DNA of 64,000 bases from Candidatus Anaerostipes avistercoris (GTDB taxonomy: Bacteria; Bacillota; Clostridia; Lachnospirales; Lachnospiraceae), in assembly GCA_019119895.1 (NCBI GenBank), contig DWWD01000020.1:62001-126000 (forward strand), given 5' to 3'. Below the pieces are notes generated by a model. It was not told where the DNA came from. It worked only from the letters and a program-made list of their open reading frames with translations, and ran no database searches. Each line of letters opens with the position of its first letter. Within the stretch, counting starts at the first letter, position 1. Positions 1 through 7,754 of this stretch are shown here, in pieces. The translations under genes were made by a program, and so were the position numbers.

Positions 1-1
1 G

Positions 2-433
2 ATTCTTCTGGACTTGTATCTGAAAACAAAATCCGGATATCTGCTCCGGGCCGTTGGTGACAACCCGACCATCGTAACATCTCTGGCGAAGGACAGCGGT
101 TTTGTGAAAATCGTCGGTCTTGCCATTTCCAACGGACTGGTTTCCCTGGCAGGAAGTGTTATGTGCCAGCAGCAGAGATTCTTTGAGATTTCTATGGGAA
201 CAGGAACAATCGTTATCGGCCTGGCAAGTGTTATTATCGGAACCAATGTATTTAAAGGCAATCTGATCAAGGCAACAACGGCAGTTGTGATTGGTTCTGT
301 AATCTACAAGGCGTGTGTTGCCATCGCGATTGAACTGGGACTGCCTGCAACAGACCTGAAGATGATCACGGCGGTATTGTTCCTGATTATTTTACTGATC
401 AGTATGGACCGCAAGAAGAAGGTGAAGTCATGA
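2..433 (+). CDS. ABC transporter permease, C-terminal part (5' end outside window)
   Basis: Membrane permease of an ABC importer of the branched-chain amino acid / TrpXYZ-like class (BPD_transp_2 family). Only the last ~143 residues are present; the frame is open to the left edge, so the TTG at 14 is not the true start. The visible part has the family's conserved LLRAVGDNP stretch, then several hydrophobic segments separated by small Gly/Ser-rich loops, and a basic tail (DRKKKVKS). It overlaps the next gene by four bases (ATGA), so the permease and its ATPase are translationally coupled. The substrate-binding protein would be expected upstream, outside the window. Substrate unknown; Trp/Tyr-type systems are the closest match I recognise. 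Confidence 0.85.
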   Translation: MLLDLYLKTKSGYLLRAVGDNPTIVTSLAKDSGFVKIVGLAISNGLVSLAGSVMCQQQRFFEISMGTGTIVIGLASVIIGTNVFKGNLIKATTAVVIGSVIYKACVAIAIELGLPATDLKMITAVLFLIILLISMDRKKKVKS

Positions 434-1203
434 TAGAATTACAGCATATCGATAAATATTATAATATAGGGACAGTGAATGAAGTTTGCCTGTTCAAAGA
501 TTTTAATCTTACGATTAACGACGGAGATTTTATTTCCGTGATCGGAAGCAACGGATCCGGGAAAACTTCTCTGCTGAATCTGATCTGTGGAAGTCTGGAA
601 GCGGAAGCAGGGAAAATTATTTTAAATGGGGAAGATATTACAAAGCAGAAAGAATATGTAAGACAGAGAAAGATCGGAAGAGTCTACCAGGATCCTGCAA
701 TGGGAACCTGTCCGTCTATGACCATCCTTGAAAATATGTCTCTGGCGGATAACAAAGGAAAGTCGTTCGGACTGAGCTTCGGGACTAACCGGAAGCGTGT
801 CAGCTACTACAGAGAATTATTAAGTCAGCTGGGGCTTGGACTGGAAGACATGATGGGCAGCAAGGTAGGTTCTCTGTCCGGAGGTCAGAGACAGGCGATC
901 GCCCTTCTCATGATCACAATGACGCCGATTGAGTTTCTGATTCTGGATGAGCATACAGCGGCGCTGGATCCGAAAACAGCGGAACTGATCATGGAGCTGA
1001 CGGATAAGGTTGTCCGGGAGAAAAAACTGACAACGATCATGGTAACCCATAACCTTCGGTATGCGGTGGAATATGGAAACCGCCTGATCATGATGCACCA
1101 GGGAGAAGCAATCATCGACAAAGCAGGAGCGGATAAAGATAATCTGGATGTAGATGACCTTCTGGACCGTTTCAACCAGATCAGCATTGAGACCGGAAAT
1201 TAA
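430..1203 (+). CDS. ABC transporter ATP-binding protein
   Basis: ATPase subunit that powers the permease encoded just upstream. At 257 residues it is the usual size for a single nucleotide-binding domain. Visible motifs in order: Walker A GSNGSGKTS near residue 40, Q-loop region YQDPAMGTCP, signature LSGGQRQA, Walker B with D-loop FLILDEHTAALDP, and switch His in VTHNLRYA. The start overlaps the permease stop. The system resembles the ATP-binding partner of TrpXYZ-like importers. No terminator lies directly after the stop; the nearest hairpin is at 1366-1396. Confidence 0.9.
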   Translation: MIELQHIDKYYNIGTVNEVCLFKDFNLTINDGDFISVIGSNGSGKTSLLNLICGSLEAEAGKIILNGEDITKQKEYVRQRKIGRVYQDPAMGTCPSMTILENMSLADNKGKSFGLSFGTNRKRVSYYRELLSQLGLGLEDMMGSKVGSLSGGQRQAIALLMITMTPIEFLILDEHTAALDPKTAELIMELTDKVVREKKLTTIMVTHNLRYAVEYGNRLIMMHQGEAIIDKAGADKDNLDVDDLLDRFNQISIETGN

Positions 1204-1287
1204 GGCGCCGGAAAGAATCCGTTAAGAATGAACAGATTTTGTTCATATTATTTTATTTTTTCTTTAGAAAATTTTATATGGAGAAAA

Positions 1288-1315
1288 TTGAATGAAAAGA
1301 GAATTGAGGTATAAT
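1288..1315 (+). promoter_or_regulatory. Sigma-A-type promoter with no gene attached
   Basis: TTGAAT at 1288-1293 and a perfect TATAAT at 1310-1315 with 16 bases between. Transcription would begin near 1322 and meet the hairpin at 1366-1396 after about 75 nt, before any credible gene. Confidence 0.5.
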
Positions 1316-1321
1316 AAAGAC

Positions 1322-1396
1322 ATAGTTTTTCATATATATTTTTTAATCCTCTCTTTTCATTATAGAAAGATCCCGTCGGTAAGGCGGGATCTTTTT
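1322..1396 (+). ncRNA. Candidate small RNA between promoter and terminator
   Basis: The stretch between the promoter at 1288-1315 and the terminator at 1366-1396 would give a ~75 nt transcript. Its 5' half is a U/C-rich single strand and its 3' half is the terminator hairpin, the common layout of a small regulatory RNA. No ribosome-binding site or credible reading frame is present. It could instead be a leader or attenuator for the gene at 1568. Inferred only from the paired signals. Confidence 0.3.
1366..1396 (+). terminator. Intrinsic terminator
   Basis: AAAGATCCCG (1366-1375) pairs with CGGGATCTTT (1385-1394) across a 9-base loop, and the 3' arm runs into a T tract. Confidence 0.75.
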
Positions 1397-1497
1397 GTGG
1401 TGTGGGAGGGGGAGGAATCTTCTCTATCCGATGGAAAAAATTATTTTCTGTCATCAATAAGTGAGAATGAAAGTCGCTAGTATTTCCTGTGATAAGG

Positions 1498-1526
1498 TTG
1501 CATATTTTAAAAAAAATGAGTACAAT
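1498..1526 (+). promoter_or_regulatory. Promoter for the CcdA-like gene
   Basis: TTGCAT at 1498-1503 and TACAAT at 1521-1526, 17 bases apart, about 40 bases before the start at 1568. Confidence 0.6.
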
Positions 1527-1567
1527 AGTCACTTAGAACGCTAAAATGTTAAAAGGTGGAATTCGTT

Positions 1568-2257
1568 ATGTTAGAAACATTTTCAAGAAATATTGTTGAG
1601 ATGATCCATGGAAATCTGTGGATTGGTCCATTGTTTGCGCTGATCGCAGGAATTTTCACATCGCTGACTCCCTGCGCGCTGTCCAATATTCCGCTGGTAA
1701 CAGGGTATGTGACGGCAGATGGGGATGAGATCAAAGATAACAGGAGAGCCTTTCTCCTGTCCATTACGTTCGCTGCGGGATCTGCGGTTACTTTTATCTG
1801 TCTTGGATTCATTGCCTCAGCCCTGGGACATGTGATCGGACATTCCGAGATCGTTCATATACTTCTGGGTATTCTGATGATCCTGATGGCGCTTCAGATG
1901 TGGGGCGTGATTCAGTTGATTCCTCATGTTCACGGCCTTGGCGGAAATGGAAAGCAGGGCTTTGTCGGCGCCTTTTTTGTGGGGATGATCGGAGGAATTT
2001 TTTCTTCCCACTGTGCGGCTCCGGTGATCATTATGCTTCTTGCCATTGCCACACAGAGCGGAAATTATCTTCTGGGAGCGCTTTTGCTTCTTTGCTATTC
2101 TGTGGGACACGGGATCATCATTACGGCAGCGGGAACTTCTGTTGGGTTTGCCAATCGTCTGGACGGAACTGCGGCGACTTTTACGTCCAGAATATTTAAA
2201 GCTGTTCTGGGAGCGCTGATGCTTCTCATCGGACTTTATATGCTGTTTGGAGATTGA
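1568..2257 (+). CDS. CcdA/DsbD-like cytochrome c biogenesis membrane protein
   Basis: Polytopic membrane protein of the CcdA / sulfite-exporter TauE-like superfamily, which moves reducing equivalents across the membrane. The N-terminal helix carries TSLTPCALSN and a later helix IFSSHCAAPVI: two Pro/Cys-containing membrane motifs spaced as in CcdA's redox-active pair. About six hydrophobic segments in 229 residues fit the family. I chose ATG 1568 because AAAAGGTGG sits 8 bases before it; an in-frame GTG at 1556 lies inside that ribosome-binding site. The exchange partner is not encoded next door. A short decayed gene follows directly. Confidence 0.8.
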   Translation: MLETFSRNIVEMIHGNLWIGPLFALIAGIFTSLTPCALSNIPLVTGYVTADGDEIKDNRRAFLLSITFAAGSAVTFICLGFIASALGHVIGHSEIVHILLGILMILMALQMWGVIQLIPHVHGLGGNGKQGFVGAFFVGMIGGIFSSHCAAPVIIMLLAIATQSGNYLLGALLLLCYSVGHGIIITAAGTSVGFANRLDGTAATFTSRIFKAVLGALMLLIGLYMLFGD

Positions 2258-2262
2258 TATTG

Positions 2263-2430
2263 GTGGTGATTTCAAACGGAAATCAACCCGTGCCAACGGA
2301 TATCTGGAACGTCTGGAGAATGAACTTGCCAAGACAGGAACAGTGCATGCCATACATCGGCTATCCCCGCTCTTTGAATGCCATGAATATCATTGACGAG
2401 GTTGCAGAGATGATGCAGAAAAAAGCATAA
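2263..2430 (+). pseudogene. Remnant of a carboxymuconolactone decarboxylase-like gene
   Basis: After the CcdA stop, the open frame 2263-2430 ends in a stretch containing PYIGYPRSLNAMNIIDEVAE, which matches the C-terminal helix region of carboxymuconolactone decarboxylase / AhpD-like proteins. The residues before it do not look like that family, there is no ribosome-binding site or start, and the piece is under 60 residues. I read it as the tail of a deleted gene. It runs to the terminator at 2445. Confidence 0.45.
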
Positions 2431-2444
2431 CAATACTTCTACAT

Positions 2445-2490
2445 AAGGACGCCGAAGGATATGTAAGAAATCCTTCGGCGTCCTTGTTTT
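2445..2490 (+). terminator. Strong intrinsic terminator, likely bidirectional
   Basis: Perfect 16-base arms (2445-2460 and 2470-2485) with a 9-base loop, then TTTT. It separates the remnant from the minus-strand symporter gene ending at 2504 and, with A-rich sequence on its left, may serve both strands. Confidence 0.85.
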
Positions 2491-2503
2491 ATGCCATCAT
2501 TCG

Positions 2504-3901
2504 TCAGACAGCTTCTTCTTTTTCTTTTTTTCTGAAAGCTTCATATTCCTTCAGCTGAGAAAGCGCTTTCGGAGCAAGCGGGAAAAGCGCGGCCAGATTA
2601 AATATTGTCATAAGACCGACGCCCACATCTCCCAGATCCCAGACAAAAGTATATGCGGCCAGACATCCGATAAACAGCATGATCAGAGCCAGTATTTTAT
2701 AAAGTGTCTGAGACAGCCAGTTGTCCCCAAAGAGATAAGCGACATTTGGCCGCGCGTAAAATAAAATGCCGATAAAGGTGGAAAAGCTGAACAGCCACAA
2801 AATGACCGCAATAAAAATCGGTCCAAAACTTCCCAGATGATAATTCATGGCTGCCTGCAGAAGATCCATTCCCTGAAGCCCGTCGATAAATCCGGGAGGC
2901 GTCATCAGCATGATCATGGCGGAACAACTGCAGATCAGAAGCGTATCAATAAAGACGCCCAGAGACTGAAGCAGTCCTTCCTTGGCAGGATGGCTGATAT
3001 CCGCGGCGGCGGCAGCGCATGGAGCGGAACCGGATCCGGCTTCATTGGAGAACAGACCTCTTTTGGCGCCGTTCATAATGACTGCGCCGATGCCTCCCGC
3101 TGCAGCCTGCCGGAAGCCGAGGGCTTCCGCAAAAATTCGCTGGAAAACAGACGGCAGAAGATCAATATTTTTGATAATGATAAATAAAGTAAGGAGGAAA
3201 TAACATCCTGCCATAATGGGAACCATAATATCCAGAACTTTGACTGTAGCATTTTTTCTCAAAACAATGACGGCCGCGACTGCGACCAGAACAACCGCTG
3301 TGTAAAGCGGCGGAATATGGAAGGCATTTTCTACGGCAGAGGAAATAGAATTTCCAATAACCTGACTGATCCCGCACCAGCAGATCAGGCCGGAAAGGGC
3401 AAACAATACTGCCAGGACCGACCGCTTGTTTTTAGAGGAAGTTTTCCGAAATAAATGGTGGATGTAATAAGCAGGACCGCCCCGGTAGCCGCCGTATAGC
3501 GGATCCCTTTCTTTATAAATCTGTGCCAGTGTCGCTTCTATAAAGGCTGTGGAGGCGCCAAAAACGGCAATCAGCCACATCCAGAAAACGGCTCCTGCCC
3601 CTCCGGCGGAGATGGCGGCCACAACACCGACCAAATTTCCCATTCCCACCCGGCAGGCTGTGGACACGATCAGTGCCTGGATGCCGGAGATAGAATCTTT
3701 GTGCGCCGTGTCATTCTTTTCCAAAGCTGCGTGCAGCATTTCCGAGAACAGCCGGAATGGAAGAAATTTTGTTCGAATGGTGAAATAAATCCCTGATGGT
3801 ATCAGAAGGATAACCAGCAGAGAAAGCCCAAGGGAACTTCCCCCGGGCAGAGGGATCGTAATCAGATCACCCCATAACAGGTTGTAAATAAATTGAAACA
3901 T
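2504..3901 (-). CDS. Alanine/glycine:cation symporter (AGCS family)
   Basis: Sodium-coupled amino acid importer of the AGCS (AlsT/DagA-like) family. The 465 residues are family length and hold about ten membrane helices. Recognisable family stretches include GSSLGLSLL near the N terminus, GMGNLVGVVAAI, the loop GGPAYYIHHLF, and the substrate/cation motif NGAKRGLFSNEAGSGSAP. The start has AAAGGA about 10 bases upstream. It is transcribed away from a LysR-type regulator (start 4017) across a 115-base gap, the usual arrangement for a LysR regulator and its target. Substrate is probably alanine or glycine; sequence alone cannot say which. Confidence 0.9.
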   Translation of the reverse strand: MFQFIYNLLWGDLITIPLPGGSSLGLSLLVILLIPSGIYFTIRTKFLPFRLFSEMLHAALEKNDTAHKDSISGIQALIVSTACRVGMGNLVGVVAAISAGGAGAVFWMWLIAVFGASTAFIEATLAQIYKERDPLYGGYRGGPAYYIHHLFRKTSSKNKRSVLAVLFALSGLICWCGISQVIGNSISSAVENAFHIPPLYTAVVLVAVAAVIVLRKNATVKVLDIMVPIMAGCYFLLTLFIIIKNIDLLPSVFQRIFAEALGFRQAAAGGIGAVIMNGAKRGLFSNEAGSGSAPCAAAAADISHPAKEGLLQSLGVFIDTLLICSCSAMIMLMTPPGFIDGLQGMDLLQAAMNYHLGSFGPIFIAVILWLFSFSTFIGILFYARPNVAYLFGDNWLSQTLYKILALIMLFIGCLAAYTFVWDLGDVGVGLMTIFNLAALFPLAPKALSQLKEYEAFRKKEKEEAV

Positions 3902-4016
3902 GGTTGACGTCCTTTCTCTCTTGTGATACTCACCAGACTAGTATATAGTAGAAATGAACATTTGTACAATTGATAATTAAGATAATATAGATCGAAAAAA
4001 TAGATGGAGAAAACAT

Positions 4017-4934
4017 ATGGACATGAAACAGTTAAAAACATTTCTTTATGTGGCAGAACTGAATAGTTTTACGCAGGCAGCAGATAAACTCGGGTATTCA
4101 CAGTCTACGGTTTCCTTTCAGATCAGGCGGCTGGAGGAAGAACTGGACTGTACGCTTTTTGAGAGAATCAATCATATGGTCGTTCTGACGGATCAGGGAA
4201 GAAAAGTCCTGGAATATGCCCATAAAATTGAAAAAATGACAAAAGAACTAAAGGGATCCATGCAGAGGAAAGATGAGATATCCGGAAATATCAGACTGGC
4301 CATGGCGGATTCCCTCTGTGATGCTTTTTTTAATGAAGATTTTAAAGAATTTCGGAGAAGATATCCGGGTATCATATTAAAGATCATGACCGGCGGAACC
4401 GAAGAGATGTTCCGTCTGATGAATCAGAATGAAGCCGACGCCATTCTAACTCTCGACAGCCATGTTTATGATATGAGATATGTGATCGCCAGGGAAGAAG
4501 AAGTCGGGATTCATTTTGTGGCGGGAAAAGACTGCCCGCTGATAAAGGAAAGAATGGTATCTATTGAGGAAATTATCCGGTATCCTTTAGTTCTGACGGA
4601 AAAGGGGATGAGTTACCGGCGGCTGATGGATGAGAAGCTGGCGGAAAAATCTCTGGAAGTCCGTCCGGTTCTGGAACTGGGAAGCACGAGGCTGATTTCT
4701 TCCCTGGTAGAACAGAATGTAGGGATTTCTTTTCTTCCGGATTATGTGACCGAAACAAAGCGGAATGAAGGGAAATTATTTTGCGTGAATGTGAAGGATT
4801 TTGAAATAAAGTTGTGGAAACAGCTGCTTTACCGTCGGGATAAATGGGTTTCTCCGCCTCTGGAGTCTGTTCTGGTATATTGTATGGAAGAAAATTTTTC
4901 GGATTATGGAGAAATGAAAGCAAATAAAAGCTAA
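4017..4934 (+). CDS. LysR-family transcriptional regulator
   Basis: DNA-binding regulator of 305 residues. The N-terminal winged helix-turn-helix is clear (FTQAADKLGYSQSTVSFQIRRLEEEL, residues ~17-42, quoted in part by its ends FTQAADKL and RRLEEEL), followed by a substrate-binding-like domain from about residue 90 (GNIRLAMADS onward). ATG 4017 has TGGAGA 6 bases upstream. It is divergent from the AGCS symporter, so control of amino acid uptake is the simplest reading. The 115-base intergenic region contains AT-rich stretches and a near-palindrome around AGTATATAGTAG that could be part of a LysR site. The effector is unknown. Confidence 0.85.
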   Translation: MDMKQLKTFLYVAELNSFTQAADKLGYSQSTVSFQIRRLEEELDCTLFERINHMVVLTDQGRKVLEYAHKIEKMTKELKGSMQRKDEISGNIRLAMADSLCDAFFNEDFKEFRRRYPGIILKIMTGGTEEMFRLMNQNEADAILTLDSHVYDMRYVIAREEEVGIHFVAGKDCPLIKERMVSIEEIIRYPLVLTEKGMSYRRLMDEKLAEKSLEVRPVLELGSTRLISSLVEQNVGISFLPDYVTETKRNEGKLFCVNVKDFEIKLWKQLLYRRDKWVSPPLESVLVYCMEENFSDYGEMKANKS

Positions 4935-5009
4935 AATATCGGAAATGTTTTTGGAATTATTTTCATTTCTTTTTGAAATAACAAATTGAAGTAAAATGAT
5001 TAAAAATGA

Positions 5010-5037
5010 TTGACTTTGACTGAAATTGTGGTATAAT
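5010..5037 (+). promoter_or_regulatory. Promoter of the PTS gene, flanked by TCAAA/TTTGA repeats
   Basis: TTGACT at 5010-5015 and TATAAT at 5032-5037, 16 bases apart. Upstream AAATGATT occurs twice (~4995 and ~5005), and downstream ATCAAAATAAATCAAAAA is followed by GATTTGATGGATTTTGA. Such short repeats around a start point are typical of DeoR-type sugar regulators, but no regulator is adjacent. Confidence 0.6.
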
Positions 5038-5125
5038 TTAATCAAAATAAATCAAAAACAGCCATAATCAAGATCGGATTTGATGGATTTTGACTGTTCC
5101 AAAAAAAGAAAAGGAGGATATGCTT

Positions 5126-7072
5126 ATGCGAATCACAGAGTTACTGCAGGATGCAACCATTGAACTCGGAGTGAAGGTTGGCAGTAAAGAAGAGGCAATT
5201 GACCATTTGATCGACCTGATGGTAAAAGGCGGAAATATTACGGACCGGGAAGAATACAAAAAAGGGATTCTTGCAAGAGAAGCGACAGGAACAACAGGAA
5301 TCGGAGGAGGAATCGCGATTCCTCACGCAAAGAACAAAGCAGTTTCAAAACCGGGTCTGGCTTCTATGACAGTTCCGGAAGGTGTGGATTATGAGGCAAT
5401 GGACGGAGAACCTTCTGATGTGTTCTTTATGATCGCTGCACCGGCGGAGGGAAGTGATCTTCATCTGGAGGCGCTTGCCAGATTATCTACTATTCTGATG
5501 GATCCTGAGTTTAAGGCAAGTCTTCTCCATGCGAAAACAAAAGAGGAGTATCTGCATCTGATCGATCAGAAAGAAGCAGAGAAATTTCCGGAGGAAGCAG
5601 AAAAAGCGGTGCAGAAAACGCCGTCATCCAAAGACGGATATCAGATTCTGGCAGTTACAGCCTGCCCGACCGGAATCGCTCATACCTTTATGGCAGCAGA
5701 ATCTCTGGAAAATAAAGCAAAAGAAATGGGATATGCTCTGAAGGCGGAGACCAACGGATCCGGCGGAGCTAAAAATGTCCTGACCAGGGAAGAAATCGAA
5801 AAATGCGACGGAATTATCGTGGCGGCAGACAAAAATGTCGAGATGGCACGATTTGACGGAAAACAAGTTCTGCAGACAAAAGTCGCAGATGGTATCAATA
5901 AGCCGGAAGAACTGATTCAGACGATTCTGGATCACAAAGCGCCGACCTATCACCATGCCGGCGGAGCACAGGAAGAGGAAAGTGCGGAAGGCGAAAGCGT
6001 CGGACGTCAGGTTTACAAACACCTGATGAATGGTGTTTCCCATATGCTTCCATTTGTTATCGGCGGCGGAATCCTGATCGCACTGGCCTTCCTGTTTGAT
6101 GATCAGGCAATCAATCCAGCCAACTTTGGTAAGAATACGCCGCTGGCAGCGGTATTAAAGACCATCGGAGATCAGGCCTTCGGATTTATGCTGCCGGTTC
6201 TGGCAGGATTTATTTCCATGAGTATTGCGGATCGTCCCGGACTGGCAGTCGGTTTTGTAGGAGGCGCTATTGCGAATGCCGGATATACATTCTCCAATGT
6301 AATGACATATGATTCTTCAACCGCAATCTCATCCGGATTTATCGGTGCGCTGCTGGCAGGTTTCCTGGGCGGCTACATCATTGTGATTTTAAGGAAAGTC
6401 TTTGATAAACTGCCGGGTGCGCTGGAAGGTTTAAAACCAATTTTGCTGTATCCGGTATGCGGCATCCTTCTGATGGGTGTGATCATGATTGCGGTCAATC
6501 CGGTCGTAGGAGCCATCAATACAGGGCTGAATCATTTCCTTTCTTCAATGAGCGGAACCAGTTCTATCCTGCTGGGAGCGATTCTCGGCGGAATGATGTC
6601 TGTTGATATGGGCGGTCCGTTCAACAAAGCAGCTTATGTATTCGGAACAGCACAGCTGACGGTAGCCAATGCCGGTCCGGAACAATATGCGATCATGGCA
6701 GCAGTTATGGCAGGCGGAATGGTGCCGCCGCTGGCAATCGCTCTCTGCACGACCTTTTTCAAGAATCGCTTCACAGAGAGTGAGAGAAAATCCGGAGTTG
6801 TTAATTATGTGATGGGATTATCATTCATCACAGAAGGAGCCATTCCATTTGCGGCAGGAGATCCGCTGCATATTCTGCCTCCGTGTATTATCGGATCTGC
6901 AGCAGCGGGAGCTCTTTCCATGGCCTTTGGATGCGGACTTCCGGCGCCTCACGGCGGAATCTTTGTTATCGGAGTCATTACTAATCCATTGATGTATCTA
7001 GTCGCTGTTGCGGCAGGAGCAGTGATTGGAATGCTGATCATGTCAGTGACAAAACGGCCATTAAAGAAATAA
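5126..7072 (+). CDS. fruA: PTS fructose-type transporter, IIA-IIB-IIC fused
   Basis: Membrane sugar transporter that phosphorylates its substrate during uptake, using phosphate from HPr. IIA domain (~1-150) has active His67 in GIAIPHAKN; IIB domain (~170-275) has active Cys180 in AVTACPTGIAHTF; IIC membrane domain (~300-648) ends with the conserved TEGAIPFA loop. The 648 residues match fructose-family EIIABC. ATG 5126 is preferred because AAGGAGG lies 8 bases before it; ATG 5120 is too close. Unusually the gene stands alone: no 1-phosphofructokinase (fruK) or FruR regulator is next to it. Fructose is the default substrate, but mannose- or anhydrohexitol-like sugars cannot be excluded. Confidence 0.88.
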   Translation: MRITELLQDATIELGVKVGSKEEAIDHLIDLMVKGGNITDREEYKKGILAREATGTTGIGGGIAIPHAKNKAVSKPGLASMTVPEGVDYEAMDGEPSDVFFMIAAPAEGSDLHLEALARLSTILMDPEFKASLLHAKTKEEYLHLIDQKEAEKFPEEAEKAVQKTPSSKDGYQILAVTACPTGIAHTFMAAESLENKAKEMGYALKAETNGSGGAKNVLTREEIEKCDGIIVAADKNVEMARFDGKQVLQTKVADGINKPEELIQTILDHKAPTYHHAGGAQEEESAEGESVGRQVYKHLMNGVSHMLPFVIGGGILIALAFLFDDQAINPANFGKNTPLAAVLKTIGDQAFGFMLPVLAGFISMSIADRPGLAVGFVGGAIANAGYTFSNVMTYDSSTAISSGFIGALLAGFLGGYIIVILRKVFDKLPGALEGLKPILLYPVCGILLMGVIMIAVNPVVGAINTGLNHFLSSMSGTSSILLGAILGGMMSVDMGGPFNKAAYVFGTAQLTVANAGPEQYAIMAAVMAGGMVPPLAIALCTTFFKNRFTESERKSGVVNYVMGLSFITEGAIPFAAGDPLHILPPCIIGSAAAGALSMAFGCGLPAPHGGIFVIGVITNPLMYLVAVAAGAVIGMLIMSVTKRPLKK

Positions 7073-7084
7073 GAAATTCAGGAG

Positions 7085-7123
7085 ACAGAGATTGCGTTTT
7101 ATGCAATCTCTGTTTGCTATTTT
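7085..7123 (+). terminator. Intrinsic terminator after the PTS gene
   Basis: ACAGAGATTGC (7085-7095) pairs with GCAATCTCTGT (7103-7113); a T-rich tail follows. Confidence 0.75.
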
Positions 7124-7142
7124 GGAAGAATCGTGATATACT
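7114..7142 (+). promoter_or_regulatory. Promoter of the queuosine operon
   Basis: TTGCTA at 7114-7119, 17-base spacer, extended -10 TGATATACT ending at 7142. The -35 box overlaps the end of the preceding terminator. The start point would fall just before the riboswitch. Confidence 0.6.
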
Positions 7143-7160
7143 TGACTGGATTCCTTGAAT

Positions 7161-7204
7161 CAGACAGTTCATTCGTACCATCCTGTCTATAAACAAAACT
7201 AGGA
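7161..7204 (+). promoter_or_regulatory. preQ1-I riboswitch aptamer (candidate)
   Basis: AGACAG (7162-7167) pairs with CTGTCT (7183-7188) around a 15-base loop, followed by the A-rich tail ATAAACAAAACTAGG. This is the compact stem, loop and A-rich pseudoknot tail of the preQ1-I class. It lies between a promoter and a terminator in front of the queuosine genes, where this riboswitch normally sits. preQ1 binding would be expected to favour termination. Confidence 0.75.
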
Positions 7205-7249
7205 CCTGAGAACAGAGAGAGTCTCTGTTTGAATGCATGAGAATGTTAA

Positions 7250-7282
7250 GGGTACAGGTACATGAATCTGTGCCCTTTTTTT
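7250..7282 (+). terminator. Riboswitch expression-platform terminator
   Basis: GGGTACAG (7250-7257) pairs with CTGTGCCC (7268-7275, one G-U pair) and is followed by seven T. A second hairpin, ACAGAGA/TCTCTGT at ~7212-7228, lies between it and the aptamer and could be an alternative fold. Confidence 0.75.
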
Positions 7283-7333
7283 CATAGGGAACTTCTCCTT
7301 GTTCGATTAATAATATAGCAGAAAGGAAAGAAA

Positions 7334-7753
7334 ATGTATCAATTGACGACCCATGCCTCTTTTGATTCAGTGCATTTTCTCTCGGGCTATGAAGGAAAAT
7401 GCAGAAATCTTCATGGACACCGCTGGAAGCTGGAAGTAACAGTAAGCAGTGAAGAGCTGGTCCGGGAGGGACAGATCCGCGGAATGATCGTGGATTTTGG
7501 TGAATTAAAGAAAGATGTAAAGAACCTGGCGGATGAATTTGATCACTGCCTGATCATAGAGAAGGGAACGCTGAAAGAAAAAACCATGGAGGTGCTGACG
7601 GAAGAAGAATTTAAAATCATTCAGGTGGATTTCCGCCCGACGGCAGAAAATTTTGCACGGTATTTCTACGAGAGAATGCAGAAAGCAGGTTATAAAGTTT
7701 CCCTGGTGAAAGTATATGAAACGCCGAACAATATGGCGGGATATGGAGAGTAA
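7334..7753 (+). CDS. queD: 6-carboxy-5,6,7,8-tetrahydropterin synthase
   Basis: Converts 7,8-dihydroneopterin triphosphate to 6-carboxytetrahydropterin, the second step of preQ0/queuosine synthesis, in the cytosol. Zinc-binding His residues are visible in HASFDSVHFL and in LHGHRWKLEV, and the catalytic Cys precedes the latter (GKCRNLHGH). The 139 residues fit the family, and the C-terminal VKVYETPNNMAGYGE is typical of its conserved end. First gene of the queD-queE-folE-queC operon behind a preQ1 riboswitch. AGAAAGGAAAG gives the ribosome-binding site. Confidence 0.92.
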   Translation: MYQLTTHASFDSVHFLSGYEGKCRNLHGHRWKLEVTVSSEELVREGQIRGMIVDFGELKKDVKNLADEFDHCLIIEKGTLKEKTMEVLTEEEFKIIQVDFRPTAENFARYFYERMQKAGYKVSLVKVYETPNNMAGYGE

Positions 7754-7754
7754 G

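Noticed and set aside
1292-1480. 62-residue plus-strand open frame
   Set aside because: Runs through the terminator at 1366-1396, and no ribosome-binding site precedes it.
1817-2353. 178-residue minus-strand open frame
   Set aside because: Antisense to the CcdA-like gene; Ser/His/Arg-rich, no start signal.
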